NCBI RefSeq assembly: GCF_000006565.2
Contig: NC_031477.1
Span: 2,450,043-2,514,042 of the forward strand
Reading direction: 5' to 3'
DNA from: Toxoplasma gondii ME49
Taxonomy: Eukaryota; Apicomplexa; Conoidasida; Eucoccidiorida; Sarcocystidae
DNA: 64,000 bases
Part shown: one piece after another, positions 32,137 through 44,062 of the stretch
How positions within the stretch are numbered: the first letter of the stretch is position 1
Layout: each line of letters begins with the position of its first letter
The notes under the pieces: generated by a model
Databases searched by the model: none
Told to the model about the DNA's origin: nothing
What the model saw: the letters and a program-made list of their open reading frames with translations, nothing else
Made by a program: the position numbers and the translations under genes

Positions 32137-33251
32137 TTAAAGGCCATGCGAGAAAACTGTCAGTTTCCCAGTTTCTTGGGTGTTTTTGACACGCACAACA
32201 AGCGAGTCGAGACGTGTATGCGTTTGAGGCATTGTTTGGATTCGTATGAGGAAGAGTGAGCTTTCCACTGAGAAAAATACTTGGAAGGCGTTAATTCGCT
32301 GTGCTTCGTCCTTCATTGAGACGAAGCTTCCGCCGAGGGGGTCGACGGCGGGGAAGCCGAGCGAGACAAGCAGAGACACAGGAAATGTCTGTGGCTCTTT
32401 TCCAACCTCGCGTCGCCTGGGTACAAAGGCCAGAGAAACGCGAGACGCGCGCGTGGACGGACATCACACATGACAAGAGTTGCTTCAGCGAAAGGTTGAA
32501 GCCCTTCTCGGGAGCGAGGCGGAGGCGTCTGGTCTCTCGCGAGGACCTCGAATGCGGAGCTCTCCCTGGCGAAGTCTGGGGGCTCTACTGTCCGATCGAG
32601 CGAGCTCGTATTCAGCGTCGCTCTCTGTGCAGACTGATGCGCGGACGGCTGGAAGCAGCAGCCAGAGAGAGGCCGCGACGCGTACGAGACAAGCGCGAGT
32701 CGCCACCGAGGCAAGGAAGAAGGCAAGAGAAGAGCGAAGGCTGTTGTTGAGGGACGCACATGCCGCCCTCGCAGCGAAGCAAGGCGGCTTCCGTGAGCCG
32801 CGACCTTCTGTCGGCCTTGTTGAAGAAGAAGATCGGTCTGAGGAGAGACTGGATGTCGCAAAATCTCTCGCGGAAAGAGCTGCTGAACCATTGGGTTATA
32901 TCTCTCTGTCTGCATGCACAAGAAGGAGCGCGCGCCTTCGCGCATTTTCACGGCGCGTCTCTCACGGCGTTGTTCCGCGTCCTTTTTGCGGCTTTCCTCT
33001 TGTCTCTGTAGAGCGCGGGAGCTCTCGCGAGGTCGATGAGGCGTTGCCAGTCGGGGACAGAGAGCAGCGCAGAGAGAACGGTGGGGTTGCAGTGTGTTTC
33101 TCCTCATCGTGGGGCCAGGAGAGGGTGCGGGAGAGCAACTGCGCCACGGAGAGGAGGTAGGGAATGAGGGGAAACAGGTGAAGGGGACGAGTGGTGCATC
33201 CGTCAGTTGCAGTTCCTCTTCCAGTTTGCGGAGTCGCGGCGCAGATCGCAC
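32137..33251 (-). CDS. probable protein-coding gene, structure unresolved
   Basis: I do not recognise this gene and could not fix its exons. The best-supported part is a - strand 3' exon ending at 32137 (TAA). Its codons are strongly GC3-biased at the start (SLGFPAVDPLGGSFVSMKDE) and it ends KLTVFSHGL. Upstream on the - strand are further GC3-rich blocks in different frames: LFPLIPYLLSVAQLLSRTLSW near 33200-33140, SVPDWQRLIDLARAPALYR near 33070, and FRERFCDIQSLLRPIFFFNK near 32870-32810. These could be exons joined by short introns. A + strand frame (about 32480-33160) is also open and charged (EARKKAREERRLLLRDAHAA). The strand is therefore not certain. If it is -, its start lies only about 100 bp from the HSP90 start codon. 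Confidence 0.35.
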
Positions 33252-33361
33252 TCTTTTCTTTTCGCTTCAGAAAACTCTTCAAAGATAAGTCTGTCTGTGG
33301 CGTCGGTTCACGACAGATCTCTCAACCTTGTCGACTTTCAACTCTCCTCGCTCGAGACAAG

Positions 33362-36300
33362 ATGGCGGACACCGAGACCTTCGCCTTCAACGCTGACATC
33401 CAGCAGTTGATGAGTGAGTGCAGCGGCACCAGGCGCCGTCTTTTTTTGCTGTTCCTAATCGCAGAAGATAGTCGTACAGGGTCAAGTCGTCTTCGGGATG
33501 CGTCCGTGGGTCTCATTTTGCTGCTACTCTGGCAGGGCACGCGCAGAGAAATCGTTTTCCAGCCGGAAGTGGAAGGTTTTGAAACTTCGGTGCTGCACCG
33601 CGCGGGGGGACCTTTTGGTGCGGTGTAGGGACACTGGATGCGCACCAAGCGTTTCGGAGCGGAAGTTAAGCCGCGGGTCCATTTGCGTTTATTTTTCCGA
33701 TTTCCTCGAGGGATTTCTGGGGGATCTGTGAAAAGAAATCTCCCGCCGTTTCGTCGTCCCCCCAGCGAAGAGCCCGCCCTTCAGGAGTTTGCCGCTCTCT
33801 CCCACATTCTCTGAAGGGGATCCCCGGCGGCCTGTGGTCGCCGCCGGTCTTGCGGTGTCGGGAAATTTTCATTTTTCTTGAAAGCGCAGAAGAAGCAGAA
33901 GAGGTCTCGACTTTCTCTGTCTGTGGAAGTGTTCGCTGCCGCCCCTCCTCCCTGAAGGAGGCACTCTTTGACCCGCGTCTGGGCTTGCTGTTGCGAGCTC
34001 GGTTCGCGAGGTTCGAGAGTTGACTTTGACAGGTTTCTTGCCGTGAATTCATTTTTTTGCCGCTTTTCCAGGCGTTCTGTCTCCACAGCTGTTCCGCGTC
34101 CACACTGAGACATGCTTTGCAAGATCTTTTGAACGGTTTCCGCCGTGTTGTGTTCACTGTCGTCGACGTGGTTGTCCTCGACGTCACAACAAACACACAC
34201 ACTGCTTATAGTCACTCGCCAGGGAGTGCCTCTCTGTATGCGTTGCGCCATTCTTTGCCGGTTGGTCGTTTTTCAGGTTTGATCATCAACACCTTCTACA
34301 GCAACAAGGAGATTTTCCTTCGCGAGTTGATCTCCAACGCGTCGGACGCTCTGGACAAGATTCGCTATGAGGCCATCACGGACCCCGAGAAGCTCAAGGG
34401 CGCAGAGCGCCTGTTCATTCGCATCGTCCCGAACAAGCAGAACAATACGCTGACGATTGAGGACGATGGCATCGGCATGACCAAGGCAGAGCTGGTGAAC
34501 AACCTCGGTACGATCGCTCGTTCCGGGACGAAGGCCTTCATGGAGGCGCTGCAAGCGGGAGGAGATATCTCCATGATTGGACAGTTCGGTGTGGGTTTCT
34601 ACTCGGCCTACCTGGTGGCGGACAAGGTGACGGTCGTCTCGCGCCACAACGACGACGAGATGTACGTCTGGGAGTCGAGCGCAGGCGGCTCCTTCACCGT
34701 CTCGAAGGCTGAGGGCCAGTTCGAGAACATCGTTCGCGGAACGCGAATCATCCTCCACATGAAGGAAGACCAGACTGAGTACCTGGAGGACCGCCGCCTG
34801 AAGGACCTGGTGAAGAAGCACAGCGAGTTCATCTCGTTCCCCATCGAGCTGGCTGTCGAAAAGAGCGTGGACAAGGAGATCACTGAGTCGGAGGACGAGG
34901 AGAAGCCAGCTGAAGACGCGGAGGAGAAGAAGGAGGAGGGCGAGGAGGAGAAGAAGGAGGAGGGCGCCGAGAAGAAGAAGAAGACCAAGAAGGTCAAGGA
35001 AGTCGTGGTCGAGTACGAGCAACTCAACAAACAGAAGCCGCTGTGGATGCGCAAGCCTGAGGACGTGACTTGGGAGGAGTACTGCGCGTTCTACAAGAGT
35101 CTGACGAACGACTGGGAGGATCCGCTCGCGGTGAAACATTTCTCGGTGGAGGGGCAACTCGAGTTCAAGGCGCTCCTCTTCCTGCCCAAGCGCGCGCCGT
35201 TCGATCTGTTCGAGACCCGCAAGAAGCGCAACAACGTTCGCCTGTACGTCCGCCGCGTCTTCATCATGGACGACTGCGAGGACTTGATCCCCGAGTGGCT
35301 GAACTTCGTGCGTGGTGTCGTCGACTCTGAAGATCTCCCGCTGAACATCTCTCGCGAGAGTCTGCAGCAAAACAAGATCCTGAAGGTCATCAAGAAGAAC
35401 CTCGTGAAGAAGTGCCTCGAAATGTTCCAGGAACTCGAGGAAAAGAAGGAAGACTACACCAAATTCTACGAGCAGTTCAGCAAGAACCTCAAACTCGGAA
35501 TCCACGAAGACACCTCCAACCGGAACAAGGTGCGTAGCCACCGTCTCTCTTCAATGTCCGTTTATTATACTCACGGAGTCCAAAACGCTGGCCTACATAT
35601 ACATTTGTATACATATACATATATACATATATACATATATACATATATACATATATATATACATGTTTATATATATATATATATATACGCAGGCACACTT
35701 GCGCATGTCTCTGCATGCCTCCTGCACATGCGAAGCTCGCTTCTACGACTGTTTTTGTTGACTTCGTCGCTGTAGCGCTGTCCAGGAGCTGTTGGAGGGT
35801 TGCATGCTCTCGGCTTTTCTGGCGGTCGAGAGTTGGCTCGCGTCCAAGATTCAATTTCTTTCGTGCATGTTCTTGCCTTCCTGGCGAAGCGCACTCTCTG
35901 TTGAGCACGAAGGACCAGACGTCTTGGGAGATCTCGCGTTTCTGTGTGAAGGCGTTTTGCCGACGCACAGAAACCACGCGGCGCCTTAGATCTGCCTTTG
36001 AGCCCTTTCGGTGAATTCTTTTTCTTGAGGGAAAACGAGGTGAAAGGGCGACGACGGTAGCCGCCGTCATGCGTCAAAGGTGAATGAGTCATGGCCGCGA
36101 GACATTCCGTTCTCTCCGTTTGCCTATTTTCTCGTTCCACGTCTTCCGTTTCCTATTTTGTGTTTCCGCGAGCACCGCAAGCCTCCCCCTCTTCTTCGCC
36201 TCCGTTTCCGCGGTCTCGGCTGCTGTCCTTGTTTTTTGTCGTTTTTTGCTCCGTTCTGCTGTGGGAGGACAGCGCCCTCCAGTTCCGGACTTCATTGCCC

Positions 36301-36717
36301 GACTTCTTGCGACCTCTGTTCGCAGATCGCCGAGTTGCTGCGCTTCCACACCAGCAAAAGCGGCGACGACGTGGTGTCTCTGAAGGAGTACGTCGACCGG
36401 ATGAAGGAGAGCCAGAAAGACATTTATTACATCACCGGCGAGTCGCGGCAGTCTGTGGCGTCTTCGCCTTTCCTTGAGGCTCTGCGCAAGAAGGGATACG
36501 AAGTCATCTACATGACCGACCCGATCGACGAATACGCCGTCCAGCAGCTCAAGGTGAGACTCAGAGACTTTCGATCTTTTTTTGGATATGTGGAAATGAA
36601 ACTCCCGTCGCCGTCGTCAGAACGCTTCTGTTTATGTTTTCTGACCTCGCGTAGGAGATTTGAATGCGCATTCGGATCTCCATACATACATATCCCTATA
36701 TGTATATGTATATATGC

Positions 36718-36757
<40 letters not shown>

Positions 36758-37756
36758 GCATGTGCAAGTCTGCATTCGGAGGTCAAGATTTCCAGAGCGT
36801 GAATTGTGGGCATTTGTATGGGGTCGAGACTCGCTTTTCAGAGCTGTCGATTTCGTTCGACTCTGCATGCAGTGCTTTGCTTTGAATGACAAAGGATGAC
36901 AGCATACATGCACCACGCTGAGAGGAGGCAGGAGCCTTCGCCTCTGAACGAGAAACGAAAGTCCGCCGACCCGCGGATTTCTGATTGTCGCTTGTAACCG
37001 TGTTTCGCTCGTACATGTCTTGTTCTTTCTCGTCGTACTTTTGCGTTTTCGGCATGAGCTCTGCGTCCTTCGTGGCGTCCTTTGTTTCGATGTCTGACTC
37101 TGCGGTTCCGTTCGTCGATCGCGCTCGCTTTCTGTCGATGGTCCGCGCTTTGCTCTGTCCAGGAGTTCGATGGGAAGAAGCTGCGGTGCTGCACGAAGAA
37201 GGGATTGGAGCTGGAGGACGACGAGGAGGAGAAGAAGAAGTTCGAGGAGCTGAAGGCGGAGTTCGAGCCGCTCTGCAAGTTGATGAAGGAGGTCCTGCAT
37301 GACAAGGTCGAGCAGGTAGTGGTGAGCAACAGGATCACGGACTCGCCCTGTGTGTTGGTCACTTCCGAGTACGGCTGGTCTGCGAACATGGAGCGTATTA
37401 TGAAGGCGCAGGCGCTGCGCGACAACTCGATGACGACCTACATGGTCTCCAAGAAGACGATGGAGATCAATCCGACGAATCCGATCATGGAGGAGTTGAA
37501 GAAGAAGAGCAACGCAGACAAGTCCGACAAGACTGTCAAGGACCTCATCTGGCTGCTTTTCGACACTGCGCTCCTCACGTCGGGATTCTCGCTCGATGAA
37601 CCCACTCAGTTCGCTGCGCGCATCCACCGCATGATCAAGCTGGGACTCTCGATCGACGAGGACGACGAGGAGTTGCGCGCCGAGGAAGATCTGCCGCCCC
37701 TCGAGGAAGTCGAAGGCGCCGTTGAGGAGACCTCGAAGATGGAGGAGGTCGACTAA
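33362..37756 (+). CDS. HSP90: cytosolic heat shock protein HSP90
   Basis: An ATP-dependent homodimeric chaperone. Exons: 33362..33413, 34277..35529, 36326..36553, 37163..37756; 708 residues, the usual length for cytosolic HSP90. The start [17 protein letters not shown] is the standard N-terminus. The GHKL ATPase domain shows [16 protein letters not shown] with the ATP/Mg-binding Asn, the [11 protein letters not shown] loop and [16 protein letters not shown] charged linker (residues about 215-260, [20 protein letters not shown]) precedes the middle domain, which carries [18 protein letters not shown] and the catalytic-loop Arg. The C-terminal dimerisation domain ends in MEEVD, which binds TPR co-chaperones. 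No signal peptide or KDEL is present, so this is the cytosolic paralogue. Intron 1 is about 860 bp, and introns 2 and 3 carry (TA)n tracts. Confidence 0.98.
35594..35688. repeat. (TACATA)n/(TA)n microsatellite in HSP90 intron 2
   Basis: A tacatatatacatata array running into pure TA, about 65 bp downstream of the donor at 35530. Confidence 0.9.
36691..36760. repeat. (TA)n/(TATG)n microsatellite in HSP90 intron 3
   Basis: A tatatgtatata array about 140 bp downstream of the donor at 36554. Confidence 0.88.
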
Positions 37757-39435
37757 GCAGCTTCCAATGTCACCCGGAGGTCGCCGGTGGAGCGGGGAAA
37801 CTTCACACCCGCATGCGTAAAAAGCCATGCGGAGAGACGGTTGCATCCGCGCGCCAAGGCACAGGTCTCCGTAGATGCTTGGGACTTGTGGCTGTGCGTG
37901 TACATGACTCGGCGGGTGTCTGGGCGCGCAACTGGAGAAACCGGTTTGTTTTCGTCGGCCTGCGTCGGGGCGTGCTCCCCCGGGAGGAGGAACGGCGTAG
38001 GCGACCTCCGTCGGTGTGCGGCGAGCTGTCCAGAGCCGAGGGGAAGAGTCGCGAGAGGCTTTCCTTCGTTCGCTGTGCTCGCTTCATCTGATGAAGTTTG
38101 GAGAGCTGTGGGGGGCGGAGTTCGAGGGTGACATGGAGGGGAGGGAGTTGAGTGTGGACATACACCACGGGGGCAAGAGGGCAAGAAATGAAGGGAGAAG
38201 GCGTGGTACAGGGAGATTCGTTCTTCGGTCGTTTCCCCAGCGAAAGCGAGAAGCGTCACCTGAATGAGACACTCATCTTTCAGATGCATGCAGGGCGTTT
38301 CACAGAAAAGGCGCGAGACGCTGCTCTCTCTCCCGTTTTGGGGGGAAAGGCGTTGTTCTTCGCCATATCCTCCGTGTGCCCGCGGAGTTGAAAGTTTCCG
38401 TCAACATCAAAGTCAAATTTTCTATCAAAAGAAAGTCCTTTCGCACGGGAGACGGGCATTCCACGTCTGCCCTGACCTCTGCCGTGTCTGTGCATCCCCA
38501 AACCATCACTGGGGTTTCTCCCATGCACAAAAAGCTCTCGCACATACAGAGTAGAGAACTTTGATATTCGTCCGGTGGTCTCAGAAAGAGACGCTGCCGC
38601 GGACGTCCGAGACTCTCAACCGCCGGCGGCGGCGTCTCGCATCACCTCTACGCTCCTCGAGCTTGCGGGGAGGGGAGAGGGAGAGAGGGGAAGTACTTGA
38701 AATCCGATGGTCCTCAAGGAATTACCAAAGGCGCGTTCAAACCGCGCCCGCGCTGACAAGCGAAAAAACTGTACAGATGCACACCGAACACCGGAAGAAC
38801 TCCCCAAACTAGAATTTCTAAACATATATATGTATATACACATGAGTATACATTTAGTTTGTAAAGCATATCACACGTTCTGTATATATATATTTTGTGA
38901 AAATTATAGATGTTGTATTGTAGGGAGTGTGCATGATTTGTGAAACGAGAAGTTACGTAGTCTCGTAGAGCCTGTCCCGGTCAAGGCAGAAAGAAGAGGC
39001 CAAGTGTATGGCGACTGGCGGCATTTGTGTTTACTTTTCTCGTGAGCAAGCGGTTCGATTTGCCCTCCTCTCCAGCGTATAAATTGGTAGAAGTCGACTT
39101 AGGCGGAGAGGCAGGTGCCTCGGCGTGGTGTCTCAGAGCTGAGAGAAACGAATGAGTCTGGGGGAACTTAATGAGTGGACAAATAAAGCGGAGGCATGTT
39201 TTCGAGAGATCAGACCCCATATTTTTATGTACATTTCTTCCACGGGTGTCTTTCTCGAAAGGTTTCACCTGTTGCATGCAGCACGAATTCATATATATAT
39301 ATATATATATCTATTAACTAGCATACCAGGAGACACACATGGTACTTCTGTTTGACCTGAACATCCCCTTGTAGAACCAAATAGGTATATGAAAGGAAGC
39401 GAATGTTGGTATCGAGTTGAGACATTTCGAAGACC
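37757..39435. other. convergent intergenic region, 3' UTRs
   Basis: This lies between the stops of HSP90 (+) and the glycosyltransferase gene (-). A palindrome-like element (GTGTGGACATACACC) sits at 38153-38167. AT-rich low-complexity sequence lies near 38820-38900 and a (TA)n tract at about 39290-39312. No coding exon was found. Confidence 0.5.
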
Positions 39436-40333
39436 TTAGCAGAAGAAGAAGAAGTCTCTGCCTTCTTGCATGCTGAGGAAGTCGAGCCTGAGCTGGAGGG
39501 TGTTGAGAGGCTGAACTTCGTATTTGACACAAATGACAAAGATAGGTTTCTTTTCTTGGTTTTCTTCTCGAAGGAACTCGGCGGCTGCTTCCCAGAAGTA
39601 AACAGGGATTTTTCGCCCCTTCAGCGGTTCAGCCGAGTCCACGTAAAACTTGCGTTCCACTTTCTTCGCGTCGATGTCCACAAACGCTACAACTCGCCTG
39701 CGATTGTCGACAGACAGACTCCGGTAAAAGCGCTTGCCGTCTCGACCTCGAAAACGAAAAAGATTAGAAACAGAGAAAGGAAAAATGAGAAGCGAAGAGA
39801 GACGAACGAAGCTTGAGGAACACAACCAGTCTAGCGCAAAGAAACACCAACAACCCAAAAGGGAGAAGAGATGAAAGCGATATGGGGATGCCATTTACGC
39901 AAGCATGAATGCAAGGCACTCCACAAAAAAAATTCGTTTTTTCGCATGCACGACATTCTAAAACAGTACAGGTACCTAATATATATATATATATAGATAG
40001 ATAGATAGATAGATAGATATGAATGTATATATGTATGCATGTATGTATATCTGTACGCGTAGGCATACGAATATATTCACAATTCCAGACAGAAATGAGT
40101 TGCAGAGACAGATAAACAGGTAATAAAGCGTTTGTAGAATAGATGGACAAATACACCGATAAATACGTACAGGGAGATATCGCTGCACGCATCCCATTCT
40201 GCTCTCGCTCCTACTCGTACATATATAGACACACAGGACGCATGACATGCCTTTCGCTGGATGCAGAAAAGGCTACCTATCTATATCCATATATACATTA
40301 TATGCATATGTATGCATGTATATGTATGCATAC

Positions 40334-40376
<43 letters not shown>

Positions 40377-43091
40377 GTCATCGCATGTTTGTGTAGGCAA
40401 CGGTTGACGTCGCGAGGAAGAGCTATAGCGAGGAGCAAAGAAATGGACGGCGAGTTTCGCGTCCTCGTTGTGTTTGCGCTTTTTTTTTCTCACCAACACT
40501 CCAGATGATCCAAGGTCGTTTGGGGTGTCGTTCCATCACCTCCGTCTGGAATTCTTTGATTCGCAGAGTCCACAGCAAGTCGCTGCTGATCGCGAACGAA
40601 GTGCATTTGTCGTGATATTTGTAAATGTACAGCGGGCGCTCGAGGCGGCAGAGACAGCCGCCTTCCCGGAGGTGCCGGTAAAGGAAGAGCAGGTCTTCTG
40701 GGAGGGCAGGCGGGAGGCGGCAGTCTGCGTCAGCAGTCGGATTCTGCTGCGCCTTGAAGCTCCGAAAGAACTGGCGGAATCGAAGCTGTCCGCGTTCCAC
40801 AAAGCCGCCCACTCGCAGAAATACGTCGCGATGCATGAACCAGGTCGGCATCAACACTGAAGGAAGAACAGAAGGCGAAGGCAACGTGGAAAGAGAAATC
40901 GCGCGAGACAAAGGACGAGAAGCAACGACCCACACACCGCGACGGAGAAGCGACCGTGAGAAACAAGCCGAACTGGAGGCGCTGATAAAATGCAGTCCGA
41001 GGATTAGACCTCCGAACATTATCTAACCTGTTATACCCTCGGCGTAAAAAGGCACAGCAGAAGAAGCAGATGGACTTCTTCTTCTCGAAACGAGAGGAAC
41101 CGCTTACATGTGCATTCGCGAAATCTGGAAGTCACGAGTTGAGACTGGGAAAGCGAGTTAAGCCATTGAGTATAGCGCGGAGTCGAGTCGGGTGGATCTC
41201 TGGCGGACAAAACGTCGAGAAAAAGAGAACAATTCCTTCTTCTGGACATGCGTCGATCGCTGAGTCACAAATCTCGAGAGGCCTGCGCTGCCCTCAATGC
41301 CGCCACCGCATCTGCCTCTCCTGCGTTCGCGCGTCGCCTGCCTCCGTTTTTTTTTCGTCTCTCTCTCTCCGCTGCCTGAACGCCTGGACCTGGGAGGCAG
41401 CCGAGCCGAGCGTCTGAGGTTTCGACCTCCCGCCGCCTCTCGTTCCCTGCATGCGCATGGTTTCTGCTCCTGCTGCTCGCGCTTCTGGACATGGGTATGG
41501 TCTTCTTCACCTTTCCTGTCATGGGCAAGGAAGGGGTGCCTTCGCGTCTTTCTCACCTGACAAAGCTGCATCCTACGATGGTGTCTGGTCTGCGTCTCGC
41601 CTCTCGCAGTTGGGCGTCAATGCGTTCTGGAAGCGATTCGTCGTCCGCATCCATGAAGCAGAGAAATTCCCCGCAGCAGACGCGGACAGCCTGGTTTCTC
41701 CCGTAGCCCACTCCCCCGCCTGCAGAGGAAGAAGCGACAGAGACAGAAGAAGAAGAGACAGAAGAAGAAGAAGCGACAGAAGAAGAAGAAGCGACAGAGA
41801 CAGAAGAAGAAGCGACAGAGACAGAAGAAGAAGCGACAGAAGAAGAGAAAGCGACAGAGACAGAAGAAGAAGCGACAGAAGAAGAGAAAGCGACAGAGAC
41901 AGAAGAAGAAGCGACAGACGAAGAAGAAGAGACAGAAGAAGAAGAGACAGAAGAAGAAGAAGAAGAAGAGAGAGAGCAAGAAGAAGAAGAGAGAGAGGAA
42001 GAAGAGAAAACAGGAGGCGACACGGACGGAGACGTAGAGAGAGGTGCTACTGCGAGAGTTAAAAGGACTCCTTTTTCCAGACATTTGGGAGCAAGTTTCT
42101 CCAAGATCACAGTGACAGTGGCGTCCGAGGAAGCATCGTCAAAAATGCAAATTTCCAACGGACCGTCAGAGTCCTCAAGGGTGGCGGAAGCCGGCGACGC
42201 AGAAGCAGGCGACGATGAGGTCAATGATGAAGAAGGAGACGGAGAAGGAGAGGAGAGAGGAGAAGAGGATGAAGAAGGAGACGGAGCAGAAGAGGAGAAA
42301 GGAGAAGAGGATGAAGAAGGGAGAGAAGACTGAAGATAGGCATCGCAAGACTGACGAAGAGAACTGGGTGTGTCGTCGGAGGGATATGCATGCGGACGGT
42401 CTGAAGGAGAGAGAACATCGACAGTGCGATTTGTGGCGTCTTCTCCAGCTTCGTCTCTCCACATGTCTCCCTCTTCCTCACGTTCTTTGTATCCTTCGTC
42501 TTCCTCCCCTTGTCTTTCTTCCTTTGCGTCTCTGTCTTCTGCTCGGTCTTGTTTCTCCTCTTTTGAGTCGCCTTCTTTCCTAGGTTTTCCGTCTCCTCTT
42601 CTTCCTTCCTTCTTCTGCTCAGACGCGTGAGCTGTTCCTGCCGAGGGAGAGAGTGCCGAGAGCGCTGGCGGCTTCTCTCCCGCTTCTGCCGAGCGCCCCG
42701 ACGCAGGCAGGTTCGAGGTTCTCACGACGAATGTCTGCGCAAGAAGCGAGTTGACCGCCGCCTCGACGAAGGGAGCTGCGTCCTTCACCGTCATGATCAC
42801 CGAGACCGTCACTCGGTCGCCGCGCGTCTCGTTTGAGGACGAAGAAGACGAAGAGAGAGAAGAGGAAGCAGCAGGAGGGGAAGCAGGACAGGAGGCGGAT
42901 GCAGAGAAATGTGCATTGGAGGAGTGAGAAGGCAGAGGGATGCCGAGAGTCGAGTAGAGAGGACTCCGATACAGGATTCGGGGAAAGCGAGGACACTGTG
43001 TATCTCGCGGATCGAGGAGCAGGAGATCCGATGCGTCTGCAAGATCCATGGCGGCGAGCGACTCTTGTTCGCCTGTGGCGTTTGCGTACAT
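39436..43091 (-). CDS. B3GNTL1/QTGAL-type glycosyltransferase (queuosine-tRNA galactosyltransferase family)
   Basis: A GT2-fold glycosyltransferase matching animal B3GNTL1 along its whole length. The human protein adds galactose to queuosine in tRNA-Tyr. Exons in order: 41557..43091, 41108..41199, 40494..40856, 39436..39746; 766 residues from ATG 43091 with matching phases. ATG 43049 (ccgccATGG) is an equally good start. Motifs: VTVSVIMTVKDAAPFVEAAV (nucleotide-sugar domain start), LEICIFDDASSDATV, VGYGRNQAVRVC, the DXD-type CFMDADDE, VRDPPDSTPRYTQWLNSL, MPTWFMHRDVFLRVGGF, the acidic catalytic-type PEDLLFLYRHLREGG, KYHDKC, and the C-terminal KRFYRSLSVDNRRRVVAFVD, PIFVICVKYE, LSMQEGRDF. Two low-complexity insertions split the GT domain: residues about 122-310 (charged, then Ser/Pro) and about 352-457 (Ser/Val/Ala). 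The homology is strong. The tRNA substrate is inferred from the human orthologue. Confidence 0.88.
39979..40020. repeat. (TA)n followed by (GATA)n microsatellite
   Basis: A perfect TA run passing into six or so GATA units, in the last intron of the glycosyltransferase gene. Confidence 0.92.
40331..40372. repeat. (TA)n microsatellite in intron
   Basis: About 40 bp of alternating TA in the same intron, about 120 bp from the donor at 40493. Confidence 0.9.
41735..42010 (-). repeat. GAAGAAGCGACAGAGACA-type repeat coding Ser/Val/Ala
   Basis: A purine-rich array of 21- and 42-bp units on the + strand. On the - strand it codes for runs such as SSSVSVASSSVSV in the second insertion of the glycosyltransferase. 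Trinucleotide expansion is the likely origin. Confidence 0.85.
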
Positions 43092-44017
43092 CGCACAACG
43101 CCCTCGGGCGTTCCCCAGCTGTTCAAGACCGTTGTGTACGCGACGAATGAGAAAATGGTTTTCACCGACTCTGTATTCGCTTGGCTTTGTTTTCCGCTTT
43201 TCTTTCTTCGACCTCCACAACACAGCAGAGCTCGTGATGGAGAGTATCCAGACACGAGAAAAAGAAAGCGACGGTGGTCGCGAAAAGGCGTTGGCGCAGA
43301 TGTTTTTACATTCTCTTCCCCCGCCTTCTGGCGCGAATGTTGAACGCCGAGAAAGAGGAAAAAACCTTCTTCTTCGCCTGAAGAACACTCCGTCGAATCT
43401 GAGGAAATTCCTTCATTTTATTTCTGTAGATTTAGCAAGAAAAAAAAGTGGACCTCTCGGGGAAATCTGAGGCTGCAGAAAGATACCTCCGTTTCTCCTT
43501 TCTGCGTTTGCGTCTGAAAAACTGATGGCGAAGAGACGGCGGAAAAAAAATCGCTGTTCGTCCAGAGAGAAGTTTGTTCAAACCGAAGCCTCAGAGGCCG
43601 GCAGCGCATGCAGATACGCATGCACGCGATTTTCAAGTTGAGAAAAGCCGCCAGCATATCTATCGACAGTTCAGTCCAGAGAAAAAGGAGTAGTGGTGAA
43701 GAAGTGGGAGTTTTTGGAGAGTGTTTGTTTCAGGGTGCGATCGACTGATCTGCACAAATTCTCCTTTGCTAGCAGAGGAGAAAACAAACGAAATCGAGAT
43801 CATCCGGAAAGTCCGGAATTTCACCGCGAACCAGCCGGAAAGGTACAGAAAAGCCAAGAAACGCGTTCATCGCTGTCTTCTTCACACTACGAATTTTCCA
43901 AGAGTTCCGACACATTACGCGGATTCTAAAACTGAAGAAAATGTAATAAATTGGCAAATATATCTGTACTCGTTTGTATGCACATATACCATCTAGGTCT
44001 GCATGCATGTCTGCATA

Positions 44018-44062
<45 letters not shown>

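Noticed and set aside
32480..33160. 226-codon + strand frame near HSP90
   Set aside because: No ATG at its 5' end and no clear splice partner. It overlaps better-biased - strand blocks, so it is reported only as an alternative reading.
34273..35541. 422-codon - strand frame opposite HSP90
   Set aside because: An antisense shadow of highly codon-biased HSP90 coding sequence.
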